Below are positions 14,601 through 26,600 of a stretch of 64,000 bases of DNA, in pieces. The DNA comes from Amphimedon queenslandica (Eukaryota; Porifera; Demospongiae; Haplosclerida; Niphatidae). Location: positions 120,040 to 184,039 of the forward strand of contig NW_003546358.1 of the NCBI RefSeq assembly GCF_000090795.2, given 5' to 3'. The position numbers and the translations under genes were made by a program. Below the pieces are notes generated by a model that did not search any database, was not told the DNA's origin, and saw nothing but the letters and a program-made list of their open reading frames with translations. Numbering within the stretch: position 1 is the first letter of the stretch; every line of letters begins with the position of its first letter.

Positions 14601-17600
14601 TTTTACTTCATTGTGACCACACCCGTTCTCAATGAAGATTATCAAGTTTATTAAAAAGTGGAAATTTTTTCGGATAAATAGAGGTGACGTACGTGTACAA
14701 ACATACTTGTGTCGTTTATGTGGGGCTCGCTCAGGCTCACCCCAATGAGATAGAAAAGTATGCAGTACATGCAGGCATGTAATAGGGATGTATAACTTTT
14801 CAAAAGCAATCAAATTACCTTGTTTCAATCAGTTCTGATTTAGTCTTAAGCAGCTCCGCTTCATGCTGTTGTCTACATTATATGTACATGTAAGAAAATT
14901 TAAGCTACAGTGAAAAAGTGTATACAAAAGATACATGTACCTTAAATTGCTTTCCACTTCAGTTAATGAGGGCATAGTTTGCTTTTGCTTCAATACAGAG
15001 TGCACCCTTACCTAAATGACATGTACATGTACATTAATAGTATCAAAATAATCAACACTTCATACTTTGTAGTTTTCGAATTCCTGCTCCTTGAGCTGCA
15101 ACAACTCACTACTGGTCTTTAATTCAGTCTGAAGAGATGTCACTTTCATTTCTAGAACATTTATCAGTTGCTTGTAGTGGGATACAGATGACTGAGACTG
15201 CAAAAATATAACAAATAATAAATGTACATGTACAATGTGAAAATATGAGCATTATTGATTTCAAGACACACTTGTTCTAAGTCAGACTGAAATGCTGCTG
15301 TTAACCTTGCAATCTCAACCTAATAAAATAAGAAAAATATTAAAAACATGTCCATGCACCATGTACATACATTGTACCTGAAAATTTTAACTGTGATTAA
15401 TTTTACTGGAATACAAATTTTGTAAAAATTAAGTGACACATAAATGCTTAGCCCCAAGCAGTCTAAAGCACGCAATACTGTAAAATCAAGAAATTTATGC
15501 AATAGAAAACTTTTTTATTTTCTTTTTTTGCTGTGCTTTCATTTTTTCTAAATAAGACTGTGTCATGTATTATTGAATGCAGCATGTAATGTAATGCATG
15601 TACTGTACTGTACTGCATGCATTTATGTGTCACTTAATTTTTACAAAATTTGTATTCCAGTAAAATTAATCACAGTTAAAATTTTCAGGTACAAGGTGCA
15701 TGGACATGTTTTTAATATTTTTCTTATTTTATTAGGTTGAGATTGCAAGGTTAACAGCAGCATTTCAGTCTGACTTAGAACAAGTGTGTCTTGAAATCAA
15801 TAATGCTCATATTTTCACGTTGTACATGTACATTTATTATTTGTTATATTTTTGCAGTCTCAGTCATCTGTATCCCACTACAAGCAACTGATAAATGTTC
15901 TAGAAATGAAAGTGACANNNNNNNNNNTTAATATGATTGCCTGATTATAATAATGATGTGTTCCAGTTCCAATTGCCTAAAAAAATTATTGACTGAGTTA
16001 TGACCCATAAAAATGTTACTTTCTGTTGGTGGGTGTGGCTAAATGTGATGTCACAACAGGTGGAAAAGCAGATAAATCCATTCCTTCATAGGGGAAATGT
16101 TCCTTTATTTTCATGCCCTGAAATGTAATAGTAGTAATTTCAAGATTGGAATCATTAGCTTTTATTATTCTAAGCATGCAACTGCAAGAAAAAGTCAAAA
16201 TATCACAAGTAGGAGATTTGTGTTGTTTGCTATTTTGACTCTTTTTCTAGCAGCTGCATGCTTAGAATAATAAAGGCAAATGATCCCAATCTTTAAACTA
16301 CTGCTATTACATTACGGGCATGAAAATAAAGGAACATTACCCCTATAAAGAAATGGATTTATCTGCATTTCTGCCTGTTGTGACGTCACCTTTAGTCACA
16401 CCTGCACCCACAGACAGGAAGTAACATTTTTAAGGCTCATACACGTATCTTAGTAAATAGTTTTTTTAGACAATGGGAGTTGAAACACATCATTATTATG
16501 ATCAGCCAATCATATTAAGACCATACAATAAATACCCCAAATTTCAGTGCTTCATTGAGATTAAATGCTAGAAAGCATTGCAAGCACTTGTAAAAATCTG
16601 CTTAGAGCACTTTTAAGCACAAGCACTTAAGTGCTTCACTCATCACTGGTACAATGTAGATGTAGAAGTACATTTATGTGACAATGCAAAACAGAAAATA
16701 CATGTACATGTAATTGTTCACTGGTAAAGTGAGTTTTTTTTTGTATAAATGTAGTGTAATGTACAGTAGGTACAACGTACAAGGTGTACAGCAGGCATGG
16801 TGAGGGAATGGAGCCTACATGTATATTAATGTGTTACAATCCAAATGGGTGTAATATCTATGAAATAATATACACGAACATGTACATGTACTTGTCGAAT
16901 CAGGCACAAATGTACATGTATAATACAGTGTATTACTATTATCTATATTTGTACATGTACATGTAGTTGCATTTCTTGTATGATACCAGAAGTAAAAATT
17001 ATACATGTTTAAACATAGATGTATATATGTAGGCAGCATTGCTATAAAAAGTACAAGTACACAATCTTACTTTGGTCATCTCAAGATCTTGTCTTGTGGT
17101 TTCCAATTCTGTTTTGGTATCATTAGATTTTTGATGATTCTCAGTAATCTAAATTAAATACATACATGTATTACATGTTATGCGATCATACAAAATGTAA
17201 AAATATACATGTTGCATCATACAAAAAGAAACATAAAGATAATTAGTATTAAGGAGAGCTTGCATATGTACATGTACAGTAGCTCCTTTAGGGACAGAAA
17301 GCTGGAACAGAGCTACACTGTACTACATGTACATGCATTATCATTAAAATAGCTGCCATCCCTCTATCTGCATTTGTACTACAGTATGTGGGTGTATCAA
17401 AGGCACCAACACGAGTTTATACAGTGGAGACCACAGCAGGGGTAGTTAGAAGCATCATCTAACTGCCAATTCTGGAAGTTAGATGACAGTGCCTTTCATA
17501 CACCCACATACTATAGTACAGACCAGATAAACTACAGCTATTTCGTGTTATGTACACTCAGGCTTGTGTATATCCAGTAACCCTCAACATCTGTAGTTTA

Positions 17601-20600
17601 TCTATAATGTACATGTACTGTACATGTATCAAATGTACCTGAGCCTTTGCTTCAGTTAATTCTTTCGTGCTTTTACGCAGCATTGACTTCATTTTTGTAA
17701 TTATTTCGTCTTTCTGAAACGAATCTTCCTTACAACTAGCTAGAAGGCAAAAGAGAGGTAATTCTGTCATTGAAAAAATGAATCTTACTCAATTCATGAG
17801 AGAGTTCTTCATATTTATTTGCCCAGGATGCTACTTCTTTTTCAAGTTCAACTTGCTGCACCTCTTTCTCTTTAACTTGGCCTCTCAGTGTTTCAACAGA
17901 ACGTTCATAATCAGCCAGTTCAAGATTCATCATTGATGAAACTTTGGCATCTTTTTCAGCCATAGTTAATTTTTGCTTTAGCTCAGCTAGTTCTTCCTTC
18001 TCTTTGGCTAATGTTTCATGCAAAATTTCATTTTCAGCTGCAACCTGGGATATTTACAGTAAAATATCATACACATGCATATATACATATAAATATACAT
18101 GTAAAAAGTTTTTCTATTATGATTCACAAAACATGTAAAACTTTGCAGTAGGTCATTTCTAATCAAAATTACAACGCAAATGCAAATCCTCAAAGCGAAT
18201 TTAAAAGGATCATAAATAAAGCTACGAGTTAATTAAAAAAAACTTGGAATGTGTTACTACAATAACAAAGTATATTAAAATGTACAATAAAACATTAAAA
18301 GATCAGCAAGTAAAAAAAACCTTGCTTACGACATAAGAATAAGAATTAATATTTTCGGAAAAGGTTATACATTATACATGTAAGAAAATTGCATCTGTAC
18401 AAACATAAAACAATGTTGCCATATCAATGTAGTGATACAAGATTCCACATCATGGCAAGACAAATACAAAGTTTCATACATTTGCCTTGCCATTTGTGCA
18501 ATTCCAATTTTACATTACGTACATGTATTAAAGTATTATACACGCTTGCACATGTGCAATATACATGTATGTACATGTACACATGTACATGTACATACAC
18601 ATGTAGTACAAATACCTTGAAGCCATTCATACACTAGGAAATGAGTTACTAGCAACATTTGTGGTTAATTAAATATTGATCTTTTGAGCCACCTGTTGCA
18701 AAAAAGATTAAATTTTTTTTCTTAGCAAAATGTTGATTATAATCAAAGTAACCACAAAAGTTGTTAGCAACATGTTGCCTGGTGTGTCGAGGGCTAAACA
18801 AACCTCATTTAATTTTCTTGATGATTCTGTTAATTGTGACTGAAAATTTAATGAAGTGGCTTTTATTGCCTCCAATTCACTCCTTGATGTATTATGTGCA
18901 TCTTCCATCATAGCTTTCTCTTCAGTCAATTTCGATAGCATCAACAAAAGTTCCTACAAAAAACAATTTGTAAAAAGTGTAAGAAAGCAAGCAGAATTTA
19001 CAATGCTACATGTAGCTCCATGTACATGTAATTAAGGCAAGCATACATGTAAATATATTACGTGCCACATACTTCTTTGTTCTTTTTTTCCTCAATTAAC
19101 TGCTGACTCAAACTAAAAAGAAAGATATTGACTCTAATTACATGTATTTCAAACTGTACAGAAACAATTTACATCCTGCTGTAGTACAAAATTAAAATGC
19201 AAAATTTAAGTGAACACATGCATACTGTACTACATCTACAAGCACACATGTGAGGCCCCAAAATTTTCTGCACGAAGATTGTAACATGGAAAGGCTTCAA
19301 ATATAATTATGTATTTGGCTGTGTACATGTAGTTTTGCTCACAAGAGCCCTTCTTCAGTGAAAACCTCAAATATGAGCCCCATTGTGGCTTAAAATTGAC
19401 ATAAATGTACAATAAAAAAAATTAAACAGATGATCTGTTATACATTGGAAATAATTGGTGAAAATTTTTTGGAAAGCTGATTAAATTAATATTTTATTGG
19501 GTTAAATTACAGTGTACGGTGATTTTAAAAATTTATATGGCAGTTACATGTACTTGTACATGTACATGGAGTAACTTAAAAACAATTGGAGAGAGACTAA
19601 ATTTCTACCAACTTGTCAACTCTATTCCCTTGGCAATAAATCCCACTATAGTCGGTTTGAGTTGAGTTGCCCAAGCACCACCCCTTATAACTTTTTTATT
19701 ACTAATGCTAGTAACCTAAAACTTGGTATAGTTGCATAACAGGGTCTTCCGAAAATCTGTACCAATTTTTGAGTCTCTAGGTCCTGTGGAAAGTTCTGAA
19801 TGGGTTCTTCCGCTCTAGTTCAAAGGGAGTTGCAATGATGATTCATTACCTTCACGCTGCATCACACTCGTGAATATAATTTGCATCTCATCATTATTTT
19901 AAGAAAATTAATGCTTTTATTTTATAAAATAAAAGCAGACAGATGAGGTCCTCTAAAGAAGGAGGCATTCAACTAGCAGTCTATACTACTGGGAAACATC
20001 TGCTATACCTGTCCACAGCCTTTTTGATCGCCGTTATTCTTCATCACCCTCAACCTAGGTTGTTATCATCCATATTGGAGGTGTTTGTCAGCTTTATAAC
20101 AGAGAAAAGGTCTAGCCAGTGATAATGAAAGGTAGCAGTATCCAAAGCAAGGATAAAATAGACAATAAAAGGTCTTAGAGGTGAAGAAACGCTGAATGAA
20201 AGAGTTTTCTTGCACTCTGCCACCATGTTTGGGTGTGGCTAGCCTAGGAATGACGCTTTGTGATGCAAACATTGATTTACCTTAAGGAGACAATTGTTTG
20301 CGGGTATTTAATTTAGCGAATTTTAGTCGATTTTTAAAAAATCACTAACTTAAGTCCGCGCTAATTTTGATTTCCTCATTGAAAGTGGGTGTGGTCACAA
20401 TAATAAAATGGCGGCCGTCAGCAAGTCTGAGCTTACTTGCAGCAAACGGTCAGCAAGATAATACTAAACTGCTGTCCAAAGACATCTCTAGCAGTTAGCC
20501 TAGATTAAAAAAGCAGATGACAATCTTCTTCAATCAGTGACTGCTTCTAACTGTAAGCAAGATAACTTTAGATGCTAATGGCTGCAGAGTCAGTGATGAA

Positions 20601-23600
20601 GCAATTTAAGCAAGATTAATGCAACAAGAGATACTGTATTAGTGTATTTAGACTTGTGCAATTGCTTTGCTTGCTCATACATGTAAATCACAGCACATAA
20701 TCTATAACTTGCTTAGGCTCGCCCCTTTAATTCTTCTAGAAGTTATTAATACCAAATGATCAAAAACGCTAAATTAAGTACCAGCCAAATGTCAGTTTCA
20801 TGAAAATCGCTAAAATAAGTACACGCTAATAATTGTCTCCTTAAGGTACTTCCTGTGGCAACTCAAATGAAACTGACTATACATAATATGATAAACAAAC
20901 ATGTAATGTACTATACATGTACATGTAAGTGTAAGTTGGTAAAATGCTGTTAACAAAATAAATCAACATGGACAAATACATGTACAAACAGACAGATACA
21001 TGTACATGTACATATACACAAGTACATGTAAATCTGGGATCAAATACAGGGAACTTATCATATTGAAAAACTTACTTGTCATAATCAGAAAGTGACTCAT
21101 TCATTGAAGATGTCATATCATTAAATTTAGCTTTTTCAGCAATTAAAGCTTGGGTTAATGTCCTCACTTCCTCTTGCAATGGCTTTTCCTAAGTTTGTAA
21201 CAAAATGGACATAAAGTGTATGCACAAGTACCAATTACAGTCAAACCTGTATTGCTCTGCCATTAAAACAAATTAAATAATAATTCATAATAATTAAAAT
21301 GTGATGAATGAGCTTCAGCATACACTGCAAATTTGCCATTGATACAATGTACATGTGTATATACATGTACATGTATACAGTATCATCATGTCAAATACAC
21401 CATTCACATAAATTTCAGATCAAATTACAGTATAAGCTACAGTAAATTTTAAAAATTTGTGTTTAAACGTTGTTTAGACAGACACACCGGGCTATTCTCA
21501 TAAATATACGCTTTTTTGCTCTATCCTGAAAATGAATATTGCAACATTCTGCCAGGCTATTCCTTTGAAATTTATTTAGCAAAAGCCTAATAGTACAGGA
21601 ATCGCAGAAATCTTTCACCACGAAGATAAACTGGTATACCTTATGTGCAATTGAGTCTATTCATCAATTCAATACATGTACATGCAGAGCAACATGCAAA
21701 ATAATTTATAATCCTTACTTTCTCAAGTGACTCAGAGAGTTCTCTTTTCAGTTTTACAGCATAAGCCTTCAGTTTCTTAATCTCTTCTTTATGCACTGCT
21801 GTTTCATGACCTACATGTAGATGTCATCATTAATAATTTCAAAGTAACATGTACTAATTAATTATTTACTTAGTTGATTGCTTAGTGACTCAACTTCGCT
21901 CCTTAGTGTAGCTACAATGTCGTCCCTAGCAGAGAAATTTTGGAGCTGCTGAGCCAAGTCCTTTTCCAATTTTTCTTTAGCAATTAACAAGAGATCATGA
22001 TCTTCTTTTAATTCCTGGTATTTCACATTCATTTTCTTATCTTCCACCAGTTCCTCTGAGCCACTTTTTTGATGACTACTTCCTTGAATAGACAGGTGAA
22101 GTTGCTCTTTCTCTTTAGATAACCTTTCTACTTCAGAAATTAGTTCATCCTCCCTTTGTTTGCATTGAAATAGCTCCTCTTTAAAGTTAGCCTGTAAAGT
22201 TTCTTTATCAGTAACAAGTTGCTTTACATGATTGGTCATCTCCTCTTTTTCATAAGCCCATGTGTCACTTTTTTTAGCTAGCTCTTCTTCTAATGTCATC
22301 GTTTGTATTCTAGAGTTGTTACATTCAGTTGTTAATTTCTCACAAGTCTCTTTCATTGAAGCAACATCTTCCAATAAATCCTTCTTTGTACTTTCCCCCT
22401 CTTTTATTAATGACTCCAAATCTGCAGCTTTTAATTCCAGTTGCAACTTTTCCTTCTGATAGGCAGCAAGTTCTGTTTCCATAGAAAGTTTTAAAGTGGA
22501 AAGCTCCTCTTGTAGCAAAGATTTTTGAGATAATGCTTCACTTAATTGATCATTAAGATTTGATAGTTCAGCCTAAAATAATTGACAAATGAAGTGCAAA
22601 CTACAGAAGCAAAGTTTCGTAGAACATGCACTACATGTTGACAATATAAATTCTGTGACTAGGAAAATGAGTGACACTAACGTACATTAACACTCGTGTT
22701 GCCATTAAAAAGATGAAAACTTCAAGCACATCATCATTATTGTACATGTACATGTACATGAACATTATACTACTGTATAGCAGGTTATTTTCGTGAGTCT
22801 AAATTTTCGTGGTTTGCTCCTAGTGGGGCAATTCATGGTTTAATTTTAGTGGTTGACAGCCTGTAAGGGATGGCACTTCAATGATTTCGTGGGCTTAAAT
22901 TTTGTGGGTTTAAATTTTGTGGGTTTAAATTTTGTGGGTTTAAATTTCGTGGGAAGCCCCCACACCACAAAAACCATAAAAATTAAGAGCCACGAAAATT
23001 ATTTGCTATATGGTAATTTTTTGTGCCACAATTACATATAGCGTGACATACATGCACATATACATGTGCATGTATGTACATGCATGTACCATTACCATGG
23101 CTAAAATTTAACATTTATAATTTCAAACAACCCACATGCAATTAGCAGCACAAAAATACATGTAAATTCTGAGTTCCAAACCTTTTTTTCTTCCTCAACA
23201 GATAATACAATTTGCTTAACATTTCTTAGTTCATTCTTCTGCTGATCATTTTCAGCTTTCAATACCTGAATCTCATTAACAAGATGCTACATACAAACAA
23301 TAATACATGCAGATTATTTCATTACAGAAAAGATACAGACAGAACAGTAGTACATGTACTCAATACTTAGAACACTCAATGTACCTCATTGTCAGTAGGT
23401 CTGGATTCATTCTTCAGTTTTGCATACTCTTGACTTATTTCTATAAAAGAGACAAAATGATATCTAGCTGCTTAAAAAAAAGGAAGTGTTGGCCTGCTTC
23501 ACACAAATTATCTCTCATTTTTCTGTCAAATTTACCATCAAACTTTGACTTCATCTTCTGCAGCATCAGTGATTGTTTCTTGATTTGCTTAATTAGATCA

Positions 23601-26600
23601 TCACGTGACAAAGTCTCAACCTACATGCATATGTACCCATACAAACATTGATTAACTATTGAGAAAGCATCTAAAAAGAAAACTGTTGAGCAACTACATG
23701 TATGCTAAGCTTAACAGCTAATCAATTCACAATAAAAATTGTTTTTTTGTAAAGGCAGATTTACAATAATTGCACATGTACAATGTACATGTAAATGTAC
23801 ATGCATGATGACTGACCAGTACATGTATAATAATAAAACTTATAGTCTTGATTAAATTACAGTATTTACAACAAATAAGAATCAAAAATAGAATGCTTCA
23901 GTTTAAAAACCTTCATCATCTTGTATCATGCAGAAATCACTGAAATTAAAGGTGGGTTTTCAATATGATGCATTGTATTTTTGTGTGCTTGTGTCATGAT
24001 CAGGAGTGCTATTAAAAATAACGTCACATTAGCACAAAAAGCAATGTGTGTTATGAGAACCTACGAAACAAAAAAAATAGCAGGGAATCTGAAGAACATT
24101 ATGCACCTAAGCGTAATGCTTTACCCTAAAGTTTACAGCAAATTCAACTTCAACATGTACATACAATATGTATAAAATCAGGCAAAGCATTATATGTTGT
24201 ATGCATTATAGTCATGTAAGTACAAATTTCAAGGGTATAAAATAAAATATTGATTTTATGATTGGCTCTTAGTTCAATTAATGCACAGCTGAAAACACAT
24301 TAAAAAATTAAATTTTGTGAGTTTGCAAATGAATCAAAAATGCAAACATTTAAATCTGCGAATTAATGAAATTTATGCTTGATGACAGTACAATTATGCT
24401 ACATGTACATGCACAATAACTGTCAAAACCAAAAATTATTCTGCAAATAAAGTTAATTTTAAGGATTTGTAATTTTAAAATGAACTATGTGTACAGTAAT
24501 TCTAAGAGGATTCAATTACATGTTGTGTTTATGTATTTTCACGCATGTACAGTACATGTACAAAAATATCTGTGGAAAAAACTTGCATGCAATGTGTTTG
24601 ATGCAAGTTACCTTTAAGGGCATTTTGCATGTATGGGTACATATACAACTGTACTTGTATCTTGTATCTACAGCACAAGATTATAGGTTACTGGTAGTAA
24701 AAGAGTAACTTAACAGTACTGAGAACTGAGCACAAAAGTGCGGTGTAGTCTTGAGAGAATATAAGGAAATGTACCTTTTCACAATTGTTTCAGAATTCCA
24801 CAGACAAAAACATGACTCAAAGTAAAGTCTTAGTGAAGCTGATTGAGTGATTGTAAATTGTCTATTAACCACTGACAATTACATACTAGCAATGCAAATA
24901 CACCACATACAATGTACATTGTTATATGTACTGTACATGCATCATATCTACATGTACATGTACGTCCTTACAACTACCATATAATGCTTTAATTTGGTGG
25001 AGTTTTATTTTGGCGATTGGCAGTTTGCAAGCAGAATCGCCAATATTAAAACCACCAATCATTTAATGCGCATGCTCAGTAACGCACGTGTACACAAAAA
25101 TCGCCAAATTAAAAACCGCCAATTACAATTTTACAGCAAAATCGCCAAAATAAAGCACCACCAAAATAAAGCGTTGTACGGTGTTTATATCATATTTATG
25201 TTATACTGAACAATAATATAATGATGATGTGTACATGTACAATTTAGGTACATGTACGTACATTGTACATGCATTGTATATAAATTAATATTTTCAAACT
25301 AATACTGTACAGCTCCATCTAAAATTTTTGAGAATTAGTGAAATTAGATATCGTCGTTAAGAAAGATTTTATGAATTAACTAACACGTGCTGCTTGAAGA
25401 ATGGCAACCAAGCTTTTGCGACTAAAATTTTTGTGATCATTTAAATTTTAGACCAAAAAAATCTGGAGTTATACAGTATAACATGTAATTCGTAGGGATT
25501 AAATTTTTGCAATTTTTGCATTTTGGAAATATTTGCAAAATTAAAATCCGCAAAATAGCGTGCTAATTATATAGTACAAGGTGTGGTATTTATATTAAAA
25601 TCGTGAAATTTTTATTCGCGAATACAAAAATGCAGCCAAATTGTGAAATTTTATATCTGCAAAATATATGGTGTATACAGTATGCACAGGCTAAAACATG
25701 CCAACACAGGATCAAACATAAATTATGGAAGCATACTGTGATTCAAACATGAGCCTATAAAATGCCTGAAACAGTACTATACAGGCAACCCAATTACTAC
25801 AACCAAGAGTAGATAATAATTAGAGGAAAGTGTCCTACTGGCTATAGGGTCTGCTTCATCACAGCGTAGAATTGAAGAGTCACATTCCGGTTATTTTCAG
25901 TATTTTTGAGTAGTTATTAAAAAAATAACTAGCAATAACTACTCAACTCAATAAAAATACGGAAATATCCTGAATGTGACTCTTCAATTCTATGCTGTGA
26001 TGAAGCAGGGGGTATATGCACAGTAGGACACTCTCCTCTAATTATTATCTACTCTTGCTACAACATACATATGTATACTACAATACTCTTACTATTGTAT
26101 ACACATGACACAACAAGCATAATCGTGTAAAAAATTCCTATAATTGATTTCACCATCTTGCAATAATAACTGGATTTTATTAAGACTTATAGAGGCTCTC
26201 TCTACCTTCTAATGCTTATAGAGAAGTCTTTAGACAGTATTTCCATGTTGTCTTGCTGTTAGAAAGCTCTTCACTTTGTCCCATTTTTTTGTCATGTACA
26301 TTTCATACTTAGCACATTAGTCTTTGAAAAACACACATACATTAATACTTGGTAAGAAATACCCCTAAAATCCAGAAATCCAGAAATCCAGAAAATAATA
26401 CATGTATGTAAAGACCTCAAAAATTTTATTCCCATTCAGAATTGCACATCCACCTTAAAACTGCCAACATAGACTCCTATACACAGCCTTTTCCAGAGAG
26501 CATTTAATTTTTAAAGGTGTGCCATAAATTTCTACAAGTAATTGTACACGTACAACTTCTGACTTTTGCTAAATTTTGTCTGCAAAAATTAAACTACACC

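Noticed and set aside
15620-15917. Plus-strand copy of two GCC2 exons as a second gene
   Set aside because: It is the right arm of an inverted duplication that ends at an N gap, with no neighbouring exons; treated as duplication or assembly artefact.
18389-18637. Frames of 60 to 80 codons on both strands with many Cys, His and Val
   Set aside because: Produced by translating (TACATG)n as YMYMYM, CTCTCT or HVHVHV; not genes.
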